The notes under the pieces were generated by a model, which ran no database searches, was not told where the DNA came from, and saw nothing but the letters and a program-made list of their open reading frames with translations. DNA of 64,000 bases from Candidatus Palauibacter rhopaloidicola. GTDB lineage: Bacteria > Gemmatimonadota > Gemmatimonadetes > Palauibacterales > Palauibacteraceae. Positions 1 through 7,717 of the stretch are shown here, piece after piece. Location of the stretch: contig JAPPGH010000017.1 in the NCBI GenBank assembly GCA_026914155.1, positions 140,674 through 204,673 on the forward strand, written 5' to 3'. Position numbers and translations under genes: made by a program. Positions within the stretch are counted from its first letter, which is position 1. Each line of letters opens with the position of its first letter.

Positions 1-456
1 AAAACTCTCTGCCAGCGCGGCGTCCAGACCGGCGAAGTTCCTCAGCCCGTAGCCGACGACGACGCGGTCGAAGGTGCCATCGGGGAAGGGCAGGCGGAGC
101 GCATCGGCTCCGACCCAGCCGGCGAGGTCGGGGCCCGGTCGTGCGCGCCCCACCCGCATCATCTCCGGCGTGAGATCCGCGGCGACGACCCGGATCTCGA
201 ACGCGTCGCGCGCGGCCCGGTCCAGCGCCCCGCGGGCGAGGTCTCCCGTGCCGGCGGCGAGATCGAGGACGCGATGGCCGGGGCGCAGGTCGGCCCGGGC
301 GAGCAGCCGGCGCTTCCAGCGGCGGTGGAGCCCCAGCGACATGACGTCGTTGGTGAGGTCGTAGCGGTCGGCCACGCCGGTGAACAGCCGGCGGACGTAG
401 CGTCGCTTGTCCGCCGGCCGTTCGATCTGGCCGGAGATGCGTCGATTGAGCTTCAA
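1..456 (-). CDS. ubiE: Demethylmenaquinone / ubiquinone methyltransferase, 3' part cut by window edge
   Basis: SAM-dependent C-methyltransferase that completes menaquinone (or ubiquinone) synthesis at the membrane. About 150 N-terminal residues are visible. They include the family signature FTGVADRYDLTNDVMSLGLHR, the SAM-binding loop VLDLAAGTGDLA, and VVGYGLRNFAGLDAAL near the window edge, which matches the second UbiE signature. No in-frame ATG exists near the expected start; TTG at 456 is my best guess, with ATT at 468 as an alternative. The gene lies 11 bp downstream of the von Willebrand protein on the same strand and may be co-transcribed with it. Assignment to the family is secure; the exact start and the quinone substrate are not. 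Confidence 0.88.
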   Translation of the reverse strand, partial: MKLNRRISGQIERPADKRRYVRRLFTGVADRYDLTNDVMSLGLHRRWKRRLLARADLRPGHRVLDLAAGTGDLARGALDRAARDAFEIRVVAADLTPEMMRVGRARPGPDLAGWVGADALRLPFPDGTFDRVVVGYGLRNFAGLDAALAESF

Positions 457-467
457 GGGGCGCCAAA

Positions 468-2444
468 TTAGCGCCGGTCGTCCTCCTCCGCTGCCGCTCC
501 GAGCAGGTCCAGGTCGCGCACGGTCTCGACGAGTCGGATGAACTCACCGCGATAGCCCCGCGGGTCGTCGCCCCGTCCCCTCTCCGCCAGCGCGATGACG
601 TCATCCGCCGAGAGCCCTCCGGCGTGGGGCGAGTCCCGCAGCAGCATGCCGAACCCCGCCACGGCGGCGGCGAAACGGAAGCTCCGCGAGGGCGACCGGG
701 AGCGGTCCGCGACCGCATGTGCCAGCAGCCGGCTCTCGGAGCCGTCCGGGTCCTTGTAGCGGACCTTCACGTAGAGCAGTTCGTCCTCGAACGCGCCCGG
801 GGGCGCTTCCACGGGGGCCGGCGGCTCGGCGGCCGGCTGGTAGCGCAACGGATCCACGCTGCGGGGGACCGGGAGGCCCGCGGGCACGACCTCGTACAGC
901 GCGGTCACCGTGTGGCCGGCCCCGAGCTCGCCCGCGTCCTTCGTGTCGTCGTTGAAGTCCTCGTCGGCGAGCAACCGGTTCTCGTATCCGATCAGCCGGT
1001 ACGCGGCCGCGAGCGCGGGGTTGAACTCCACCTGTAGCTTCACGTCCTTCGCCACCGTGAACAGCGTCCCTCCCATCTCCTCTACGAGCACCTTCCGGGC
1101 CTCGAGGAGCCCGTCCACGTAGTGGAAGTTCCCGTTCCCGCGGTTCGCGATGCCCTCCATCTTCGAGTCCTTCAGGTTCCCGGTGCCGAAGCCGAGGACC
1201 GTGAGGAAGATCCCGCTCTTCCGCTCCCTCTCGATGAGGCGCACCATCGCCTCGTCGCTGGAGGCGCCCACGTTGAAATCCCCGTCGGTCGCGAGGATGA
1301 CGCGGTTGTTGCCGTCCTCGACGAAGTGCTCCCGCGCCACGTCGTAGGCGAGCGCGATGCCGGCGCCGCCCGCCGTGCTTCCGCCGGCCTCCAGCCGCTC
1401 CACCGCCGACAGGATACGGGCCCGCCGGTTCCCCCGCGTCGAGGGGAGCGCGAGCCCCGCCGCGCCGGCGTAGACGACGATCGCGACCCGGTCCTGCGGT
1501 CGGAGCTGCTCGGTGAGCAGGGCGAAGGCCTTCTTCAGCAGCGGAAGCTTGTCGGGCGAAGACATCGACCCCGACACGTCGAGCAGGAAGACGAGGTTGC
1601 TCGGCGGCAGGTTCTCCGTGTCGACCGGGGGCGCCTTGAGTCCGATGCGAACGAGCCGGTGCTCCGGCTTCCACGGCGCATCCCACACCTCGGTGAGGAC
1701 CTGGAAGGGGTGGCGGCCCGCGGCGGTACCCCGCCCGTCGTCCCACTCGTACGGGAAGTAGTTGATCATCTCCTCGATCCGGACCGCGTCGGCGGGCGGC
1801 CGCTCCCCCGCCTGGATGAAGCGCCGGACGTTGGCGTACGACGCGCGGTCCACGTCGATGGAAAAGGTGGAGAGCGGCGACTCGCCGACGCGGCGGAAGC
1901 CGTTCTCCTCGATCCGGGCGTACGACTCCGTGTTGAAATCCGTATTGAAATACGGGTGCACCACGGACGCCGACCTGGCGGAGGAGCTGATGGACGTCGG
2001 GCCCCGCAGCACGGTGAAGGGCGGCTCGCCCCGGGGCGTCTCCTCGGCCACGCCGGTCACGAGCGTCTCCTTTGTCCGCAACGTCGTCTGCTCGACGGCG
2101 AAGTCCAGCGTGACCGTCTCCCCCGCCGACACGGTGACTCGCCTGCTGGCCTCCCGGTAGCCGATCAACCGGACCGTGACGACCTGCTCCCCCGCCGGCA
2201 CGCCCGGGAGGGAATAGCGGCCCTCCGCGTCGGTCAGCACGCCGATCGTCGTCCCGGCCACGAAGACCTGCGCCCCCGCGACCCCGGCGTTGGCCGTCGC
2301 GTCGGACACCCGTCCCTGCACGGTCCCCGTCTCCGGCCGGGTCCCGGACTGGGCGTGAGACGGGGTCGGGCCCGCGACCGCGAGGATCAGCGCCAGCAGG
2401 GCGCCGATCCGGGCTGGAGTTCCGAGAATGTTCATGTTCGCCAT
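468..2444 (-). CDS. Secreted von Willebrand factor A protein with N-terminal carboxypeptidase-regulatory-like domain (YfbK type)
   Basis: Protein of 658 residues. A signal peptide (about 1-32, ending SHAQ) is followed by a CarboxypepD_reg-like beta-sandwich at about 40-115 (GRVSDATANAGVAGAQVFVAG ... LTDAEGRYSLPGVPAG). Next comes the vWF-A N-terminal region (FSIDVDRASYANVRRF), a VWA domain with an intact MIDAS (FLLDVSGSMSS), and a DUF3520-like C-terminus. This is the YfbK/YfbK-like family, extracytoplasmic and of unknown function. I chose ATG 2444 because AGGAG lies 11 nt upstream and the following residues form a signal peptide; a longer open frame reaches 2585 but has no such support. Function beyond likely metal-dependent protein binding is unknown. 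Confidence 0.87.
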   Translation of the reverse strand: MANMNILGTPARIGALLALILAVAGPTPSHAQSGTRPETGTVQGRVSDATANAGVAGAQVFVAGTTIGVLTDAEGRYSLPGVPAGEQVVTVRLIGYREASRRVTVSAGETVTLDFAVEQTTLRTKETLVTGVAEETPRGEPPFTVLRGPTSISSSARSASVVHPYFNTDFNTESYARIEENGFRRVGESPLSTFSIDVDRASYANVRRFIQAGERPPADAVRIEEMINYFPYEWDDGRGTAAGRHPFQVLTEVWDAPWKPEHRLVRIGLKAPPVDTENLPPSNLVFLLDVSGSMSSPDKLPLLKKAFALLTEQLRPQDRVAIVVYAGAAGLALPSTRGNRRARILSAVERLEAGGSTAGGAGIALAYDVAREHFVEDGNNRVILATDGDFNVGASSDEAMVRLIERERKSGIFLTVLGFGTGNLKDSKMEGIANRGNGNFHYVDGLLEARKVLVEEMGGTLFTVAKDVKLQVEFNPALAAAYRLIGYENRLLADEDFNDDTKDAGELGAGHTVTALYEVVPAGLPVPRSVDPLRYQPAAEPPAPVEAPPGAFEDELLYVKVRYKDPDGSESRLLAHAVADRSRSPSRSFRFAAAVAGFGMLLRDSPHAGGLSADDVIALAERGRGDDPRGYRGEFIRLVETVRDLDLLGAAAEEDDRR

Positions 2445-2599
2445 GGTCGCACTGTCTCCTGTCCAGGGCCGTACCCGGGGCCGCCGGGCGCGGCGAGCCC
2501 CCGCCCTACACCCGTAGACGCCACGAACGGGAAAAGGGTGACAGCGCGATCCGCCGCCGCGCCGCGGGTTCCGGCGGGCTGGCATGCCTGCCGGGGATA

Positions 2600-2614
2600 G
2601 TATACCATGTATAC
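2600..2614. promoter_or_regulatory. Inverted repeat directly abutting the start of the 125-residue unknown gene
   Basis: GTATAC-CAT-GTATAC, a perfect 6-bp inverted repeat with a 3-bp spacer, ends one base before the ATG at 2615. It is AT-rich in a GC-rich setting and could be an operator and/or the -10 region of a leaderless transcript. Function is inferred from position and symmetry only. Confidence 0.4.
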
Positions 2615-2992
2615 ATGCCTCTGCCCCGCCCCCTCTGCACCCGCGTCTCGCGCGAAATCGAATCGGAACTCGAACGCGTCTTCCTCGAGCAGCAGTGGAC
2701 CCCCTCGGAGGGACTCAGGAACATCCTCCTGGAGTGGCTCGCGCTGCAGCGATTCCCGCAGATCGAGTTCCGGGAGACCCGCGCGGGCCGGAGGGCGGCC
2801 CTGCGCGGCGGGCCGGAGGTATGGGAGGTCGCGGCCGCGGCCGGCCCCGGCCGGGCGATGAGCGCCGTCGTCGGCCAGCGCTTCGCCGGGACGCGGACGG
2901 AAGCCCTGGAGGAAGCCCTCGCCTACGCCAAGATCTTCGCGGACCAGATCGACCCCATCATCGCCCGCGAAGAACGCCTCGCCCGCCCGTGA
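2615..2992 (+). CDS. Small protein of unknown function
   Basis: 125 residues. The N-terminal 40 residues look helical (SREIESELERVFLEQQWTPS), the middle contains a basic strand-rich part (IEFRETRAGRRAALRGG), and the C-terminus is helical (TEALEEALAYAKIFADQIDP). I do not recognise a family with confidence. The overall build (small, mixed charge, an inverted repeat right at the start codon, no neighbour on the same strand) resembles an autoregulated DNA-binding or antitoxin-type protein, but no toxin partner is adjacent. There is no clear Shine-Dalgarno sequence. It is convergent with trpE, with a 20-bp gap. Confidence 0.6.
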   Translation: MPLPRPLCTRVSREIESELERVFLEQQWTPSEGLRNILLEWLALQRFPQIEFRETRAGRRAALRGGPEVWEVAAAAGPGRAMSAVVGQRFAGTRTEALEEALAYAKIFADQIDPIIAREERLARP

Positions 2993-3012
2993 CGGGACTT
3001 TCGTGAGGGCGG

Positions 3013-4497
3013 CTAGACTTTCGTCAGCGCCTCGAGGAGGACGCGGGCCTTGTGGCGGGTCTCTTCCCACTCGCGGGCGGGTTCGGAGTCGTAGACGATT
3101 CCGGCACCGGCCTGCGCGTACACGCGATCGCCGACGGAGAGCAGCGTGCGGATGACGATCGCCATGTCGAGGCTCGTCGCGCCGTAGCCGACGTAGCCGG
3201 CCGCTCCGCCGTAGGGTCCGCGGCGGGTCGGTTCGAGTTCGTCCAGGATCTCCATGGCGCGCACCTTCGGGGCGCCGGTGAGCGTGCCGGCCGGAAAGCA
3301 GGCCTTGAACGCTTCGACGGCGTCGGCTCCGTCCGCCAGCGACCCCGCCACCTCGCTCACGAGGTGCATGACGTGGCTGTAGCGCTCGACCTCCATGAAG
3401 CGCGACACCTCGACGGAGCCGGGACGGGCGACCCGGCTCACGTCGTTGCGGCCGAGATCCACGAGCATGAGGTGTTCCGCCCGCTCCTTCTCGTCGGCGA
3501 GCAGCTCGCGCGCGTGCCGCTCGTCCTCGGGCGGCGTGGCGCCGCGCGGCCGCGTCCCGGCGATCGGGCGCACGGTCACGATCCCGTCTTCGACCCGGAC
3601 CAGCGTCTCCGGGGAGGAGCCGATGAGGCGCATGCCGTCCAGTTCGATGAAGAAGAGGTAGGGCGACGGGTTGCTGCGCCGGAGCGCGCGGTAAAGCTCC
3701 AGGGGGTCGCCCTCGAAACGGGCGCCGGCGCGCTGCGAGACCACGACCTGGTACGCATCGCCCGCCACGATGTACTCGCGGATCCGCTCGACGGCCGCCT
3801 CGTAGTCGTCCCGCGAGCGGTTGCCGGCCACCTCCGGTGCGCCCGCCGCGCCGTTGCCGAGCGGCCCCAGCCCGTGCGGGTTCTCCAGGCCGCGCACCCA
3901 GTCGGCAAGCCCGTCCAGTGCCTCGCCGTACAACGCGGCCGGGTCGCCGCCGGGCGCGACCGGGACCGGCGCGACCGCAAAGGCGCGGGAATACAGGTTG
4001 TCGACAATGAGCATGCGCTCCGTGGCCATGAAGCAGGCGTCCGGCACGCCGAGGTCGTCCGGCGGCGCGTCCGGCAGCCGCTCGAGCCAGCGCACCGTGT
4101 CGTAGCCGAAGAAACCGACCGCGCCGCCCCAGAACCGCGGCAGGGCAGGGACTTCGACCGGTTCGTACCGCGTGATCCACGCCTCGAAGGCGCCGAAGGG
4201 ATCGCTCGTGGCTTCGGGCGCTCCCCAGCCCGCGCCCGACGTCCACAGCCGGACCTCCGGACCGTCGAGCCGCCAGGCCTCCCGCGGCTCCGAGCCGAGG
4301 AAGCTGAATCGCGCCCACCGCTCCCCGCCCTCCACCGACTCGAGCAGGAACGAGAACGGCCCACGCCGGAGCTTCGAAAACGCCGTGACCGGCGTGTCGA
4401 GGTCGAACGGAATCTCGATGGCCACGGGCACCATCCGCCCGGGCTCGGCGAGTCGGGAGAATTCGGCAAAGTCGGGAATGACGGATACGTCGCTCAT
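3013..4497 (-). CDS. trpE: Anthranilate synthase component I
   Basis: Chorismate-binding subunit that converts chorismate to anthranilate with ammonia supplied by TrpG, the first step of tryptophan synthesis. 494 residues, normal for the family. The N-terminal domain (DTPVTAFSKLRRGPFSFLLESV) carries the Leu-Leu-Glu-Ser tryptophan-feedback motif. The C-terminal catalytic domain has GDAYQVVVSQR, GSSPETLVR, IAGTRPRG, DLGRNDVSRV and the signature FPAGTLTGAPKVRAMEILDE. ATG 4497 was chosen because the domain begins shortly after it; a 16-residue extension upstream looks non-coding. No trpG or other trp gene is nearby. A possible -10 (TACCTT) lies 6 nt before the ATG. PabB is a less likely alternative. 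Confidence 0.93.
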   Translation of the reverse strand: MSDVSVIPDFAEFSRLAEPGRMVPVAIEIPFDLDTPVTAFSKLRRGPFSFLLESVEGGERWARFSFLGSEPREAWRLDGPEVRLWTSGAGWGAPEATSDPFGAFEAWITRYEPVEVPALPRFWGGAVGFFGYDTVRWLERLPDAPPDDLGVPDACFMATERMLIVDNLYSRAFAVAPVPVAPGGDPAALYGEALDGLADWVRGLENPHGLGPLGNGAAGAPEVAGNRSRDDYEAAVERIREYIVAGDAYQVVVSQRAGARFEGDPLELYRALRRSNPSPYLFFIELDGMRLIGSSPETLVRVEDGIVTVRPIAGTRPRGATPPEDERHARELLADEKERAEHLMLVDLGRNDVSRVARPGSVEVSRFMEVERYSHVMHLVSEVAGSLADGADAVEAFKACFPAGTLTGAPKVRAMEILDELEPTRRGPYGGAAGYVGYGATSLDMAIVIRTLLSVGDRVYAQAGAGIVYDSEPAREWEETRHKARVLLEALTKV

Positions 4498-4667
4498 GCG
4501 CCCAAGGTAGCAGCCCGCGCCTGTGCCGGGGACCGACGCGGACACCCGTCCGGATCACCTTGTCGGGCGTGGGCTTTTCGTCTAATCTCTCGGAATCCGG
4601 TTCAATCCGGCCCGAACCCGTATCAACCCATGGCCGAGGAGCTGCTCGGCAGCCCAATGAGGAAGCG

Positions 4668-5885
4668 ATGAACACCAGCGATTACATCTCTCAGGTCGAC
4701 CAGTGGAGCGCGCACAACTACCACCCGCTTCCCGTCGTGATCGAGCGCGGCGAGGGCGAGTGGGTGTGGGACGTGGAAGGCCGCCGGTATCTGGACATGC
4801 TGAGCGCCTATTCCGCGGTGAACCAGGGACACCGGCATCCCCGCATCATCGAGGCGCTGCGCGCGCAGGCGGAGAAGCTCACGCTCACGTCGCGCGCCTT
4901 CCATAACGACCGCATGGGCCCGTTCCTCCAGAAGCTGTGCGAGATGACGGGGTTCGAGCGCGCGCTGCCGATGAATACCGGCGCCGAGGGTGTGGAGACC
5001 GCGATCAAGGCGGCCCGCAAGTGGGGCTACACCGTGAAAGGCGTGGCCGAGGACCGGGCCGAGATCATCGTCTGCGAGCAGAACTTCCACGGCCGGACGA
5101 CGACCATCGTGGGCTTCTCCTCGGATGAGGGATCCACGTTCGGGTTCGGTCCCTTCACGCCGGGTTTCGTGCCGATTCCCTACGGCGACGCGGACGCGCT
5201 CGAGGCGGCGATCACGCCGAACACCGTCGGCTTCCTCGTCGAGCCCATCCAGGGGGAGGCGGGCGTCGTGGTGCCCCCCGACGGCTTCTACGCGCGGGCG
5301 CTGGAGATCTGCCGGACGAACGGCGTCCTCATGATCAACGACGAGATCCAGACGGGCCTGGGGCGGACGGGCAAGCTGTTCTGCGCCGACTGGGAGGCGG
5401 ATCGCGGCGACATCATGATCGTCGGGAAGGCGCTCGGCGGGGGCGTGTTCCCCGTCTCCGGGATCCTCGCCAACTCCGCGATCATGGACGTCTTCCATCC
5501 GGGAGACCACGGCTCGACGTTCGGCGGAAATCCGCTCGGCGCGGCGGTGGGGATGGCGGCGCTGGACGTGATTCGGGACGAGGATCTGCCGGGCCGCTCG
5601 AATGAGCTGGGCGCCTGGTTCAAGGGAGAACTGGAGGCGATCGACTCGCGGCACGTGGACCACGTGCGCGGGCGGGGCCTGTTCATCGGCGTGGTCGTGC
5701 GGGACGAGTCGGGATCGGCGCGTCCGTTCTGCGAGGCGCTGCAGGCGCGCGGGATCCTCGCCAAGGAGACGCACGAGCAGGTGATCCGGTTCGCGCCTCC
5801 GCTCACGATCGAAAAGGCGAGCCTGGAATGGGCGCTGGAGAACATCGCCGAGGTGCTGGAGGGCGCGGCAGTCGCCGTAGCCTAG
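4668..5885 (+). CDS. rocD: Ornithine aminotransferase
   Basis: PLP enzyme of aminotransferase class III that moves the delta-amino group of ornithine to 2-oxoglutarate, linking arginine to glutamate and proline. 405 residues, typical length. Visible are the start region WSAHNYHPLPVVIERGEG, typical of ornithine aminotransferases, the cofactor contacts MNTGAEGVETAIKAARKWGY and FHGRTTT, the aspartate in MINDEIQTGLGRTG, and the PLP lysine in IVGKALGGGVFPVS. ATG 4668 has GAGGA five nucleotides upstream. It is transcribed divergently from trpE across 170 bp. A strong GC-rich hairpin follows the stop. It fits functionally with argGHR elsewhere in the window. Confidence 0.95.
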   Translation: MNTSDYISQVDQWSAHNYHPLPVVIERGEGEWVWDVEGRRYLDMLSAYSAVNQGHRHPRIIEALRAQAEKLTLTSRAFHNDRMGPFLQKLCEMTGFERALPMNTGAEGVETAIKAARKWGYTVKGVAEDRAEIIVCEQNFHGRTTTIVGFSSDEGSTFGFGPFTPGFVPIPYGDADALEAAITPNTVGFLVEPIQGEAGVVVPPDGFYARALEICRTNGVLMINDEIQTGLGRTGKLFCADWEADRGDIMIVGKALGGGVFPVSGILANSAIMDVFHPGDHGSTFGGNPLGAAVGMAALDVIRDEDLPGRSNELGAWFKGELEAIDSRHVDHVRGRGLFIGVVVRDESGSARPFCEALQARGILAKETHEQVIRFAPPLTIEKASLEWALENIAEVLEGAAVAVA

Positions 5886-5902
5886 GCCGCCACGAGTCGA
5901 CC

Positions 5903-5928
5903 GGCCGCGGCGCATCGTCGCCGCGGCC
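5903..5928 (+). terminator. GC-rich hairpin downstream of rocD
   Basis: GGCCGCGGCG and CGCCGCGGCC form a perfect 10-bp stem around a 6-nt loop (CATCGT), 17 bp after the rocD stop codon. No uridine tract follows, so it would be a non-canonical or Rho-assisted terminator. It separates rocD from the sigma-factor promoter. Confidence 0.6.
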
Positions 5929-5984
5929 CGGCCGTCCCCCGGGTCCGCCCGCCGATTCCCCCTCCGGCGGTCCGCCCGATCCCC

Positions 5985-6012
5985 GCGCAACCAATCCCCG
6001 GTTGCCTGTGTC
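5985..6012 (+). promoter_or_regulatory. Putative ECF-type promoter upstream of the sigma factor gene
   Basis: GCGCAACC (5985-5992), a 15-bp spacer, then GTGTC (6008-6012). The AAC core of the -35 box and the GTC of the -10 box match the general form of ECF sigma promoters. The same arrangement recurs at 10694-10722 and 13076-13103, before propeller genes. Its place about 60 bp before the GTG of the sigma gene suggests autoregulation. This is inferred from sequence recurrence. Confidence 0.6.
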
Positions 6013-6070
6013 ACCGATCCAGAAGCAGAAGAAGCGGAAGAACCGACGTGTACCCGGAGACCCCGGCACG

Positions 6071-6613
6071 GTGACGGAGCCGCAACTCATTCAGCGGCTC
6101 AGGGACGGAGACCAGGACGCGGCGCGCGCGTTGTACGACGCGCACGTCGACCGGGTGTTCCGGATCTGCTACCGGTTCGCGGGCGAGGACCATCTCGCCC
6201 AGGATTTTACGCAGGAGACGTTCGTGCGGGCGTTCACGAAGATCGACACGTTTCGCGGCGAGGCCGCGTTCGGGACGTGGCTGGGATCGATCGCCACGAC
6301 GGTGTCGCTGAACGGGCTCCGCAAGGTGAAGCGCTTTCGCAGCCGCGAGACCGCGCTGCACGAGGATCTCCGCTCGACCCGCGGTCTGAGCGGCCTCGAG
6401 CCCGACGTCAAGGAGCGCCTGCACCGCGCCATCGACGAGCTTCCCGCCGGCTACCGCACCGTCTTCCTGCTGCACGACCTCGAGGGCTATACGCACGAGG
6501 AGATCGGGACGATGCTCGGCATCAAGGCGGGGACGTCCAAGTCGCAGCTCTTCCGGGCGCGCAGCCGCCTGCGGGAGAAGCTCGCGGACTTCGCGGGAGA
6601 ATGGGCATGCTGA
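6071..6613 (+). CDS. ECF-family RNA polymerase sigma factor
   Basis: 180-residue sigma-70 family factor with region 2 at about 10-80 (ALYDAHVDRVFRICYRFAGE, QDFTQETFVRAFTKIDTFRG, FGTWLGSIA) and region 4 at about 115-175 (AIDELPAGYRTVFLLHDLEG, THEEIGTMLGIKAGTSKSQL). Start chosen as GTG 6071, where family similarity begins; there is no nearby ATG except one inside rocD. The next gene overlaps its end and encodes a membrane protein that looks like an anti-sigma factor, the usual pairing. Likely target promoters are the GCGCAACC/GTGTC sites listed here, including its own. Which ECF subgroup it belongs to cannot be told by eye. Confidence 0.9.
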   Translation: MTEPQLIQRLRDGDQDAARALYDAHVDRVFRICYRFAGEDHLAQDFTQETFVRAFTKIDTFRGEAAFGTWLGSIATTVSLNGLRKVKRFRSRETALHEDLRSTRGLSGLEPDVKERLHRAIDELPAGYRTVFLLHDLEGYTHEEIGTMLGIKAGTSKSQLFRARSRLREKLADFAGEWAC

Positions 6614-7683
6614 AGGATCGCATGGACGACGCGAGCCGCTTTGCCCGGTTCGTCCGCCGGGAGGCGGCCGACTACCACGACCCGCCGGAGCCCCCCGCCG
6701 AGGCGATGTGGGCCGGGATCGAGGCGCGGCTTGAAGCGCCGCTCGAGGCACCGCCGGTGCCGGATTCGCCCGGGATGGTGGACATGACGGGCGCGGTGGC
6801 CGGCGTTGGCGGTGCCGTCGATCGCGACGACGATCACCCCTTCGATGTGCTGGGCTACCACGACCCGCCGTCCGCGCCGCGCGAGGCGATGTGGGAACGC
6901 ATCGAGGCCGAGTGGGTCGCGCGGCAGCCGGAGGACCCCGGGGCGCGCACGGCGGCTCGCGGCCCGCTGCGGCTGATCGTGGCCCGGACGTTCGGTCGGC
7001 GGCCCGGCCGGACGACCGTGTGGCTGACGGGCGCCGCCGCGGCTTCGGTCGCGCTGGCCGTGGCGCTCGACCGTGGCGCACAGTTGCCGGTGCCCGCCGA
7101 GCCGGAGACGGTCGCCGCGGCGACGTCACCGACCACGGCGGCACCGGGGACGGCGACGCCGATATCGGTCGCCGCGACCGACTCCGGGCCCCTCGCGCCG
7201 ACGGCCGCCGAGGAGGCGCTGGCGCTTTCCGTCCTCGAGGAGCCCCTGGAGACGACCCGGCAGTTCGCCGCGGCCGATCCGCCGCAGGCCGCCGATCCGG
7301 CTCCGGCCGCGACGCCGGGCCGGCCGGAAGCGGATCCGCCGGTCCGCGCCGCCGCCGCCGAATACGACATGTCCCGGATCTCCCGCCACCTGGACCGGAC
7401 CCACGCCCTGCTCGTCGCGTTCCGCACGGATATCGGAACCGACGAGTCGCAGCGCGACCTGGCCAGGTGGGCGCGTGAGTTCCTGGTCGAGACCCGTTCG
7501 CTGCTCAGCACGCCCGCCGCGGAAGGCCAGCGGGAGCGCGCGCTGCTGCAAGATCTCGAACTCGTCCTCGTGCAGATCGCGTGCCTCGGCCCGGACGCCC
7601 CGGACTTCGAGCGCGACCTGGCCCGCGAGAGCGTGGAGCGGCAGGGGACGTTGATGCGGCTTCGGTCCGCGAGCGGCACATGA
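6607..7683 (+). CDS. Putative single-pass membrane anti-sigma factor with duplicated N-terminal motif
   Basis: 358 residues, overlapping the sigma gene by 7 bp, so translation is probably coupled. Starts at 6601, 6607 and 6622 are all possible; I chose 6607 (GGAG 8 nt upstream). The cytoplasmic part carries the same motif twice: YHDPPEPPAEAMWAGIEARL at about 20-40 and YHDPPSAPREAMWERIEAEW at about 80-100. One membrane segment follows (TVWLTGAAAASVALAVAL), then a Pro/Ala-rich stretch, then a helical C-terminus (RHLDRTHALLVAFRTDI) outside the membrane. No zinc-finger HxxxCxxC motif is seen. Anti-sigma role is inferred from position and topology. Confidence 0.7.
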   Translation: MLKDRMDDASRFARFVRREAADYHDPPEPPAEAMWAGIEARLEAPLEAPPVPDSPGMVDMTGAVAGVGGAVDRDDDHPFDVLGYHDPPSAPREAMWERIEAEWVARQPEDPGARTAARGPLRLIVARTFGRRPGRTTVWLTGAAAASVALAVALDRGAQLPVPAEPETVAAATSPTTAAPGTATPISVAATDSGPLAPTAAEEALALSVLEEPLETTRQFAAADPPQAADPAPAATPGRPEADPPVRAAAAEYDMSRISRHLDRTHALLVAFRTDIGTDESQRDLARWAREFLVETRSLLSTPAAEGQRERALLQDLELVLVQIACLGPDAPDFERDLARESVERQGTLMRLRSASGT

Positions 7684-7717
7684 AGCGGCACGTGAATGAA
7701 CCGTATGGAGGCATGAT

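Noticed and set aside
1122..2600. Long plus-strand open frame of 492 residues opposite the von Willebrand gene
   Set aside because: Typical GC-driven shadow frame: Arg/Pro/Gly/His-rich, no domain, fully antisense to a gene with clear domains. The same applies to 3052-4671, 36898-39186, 28301-31184 and many others.
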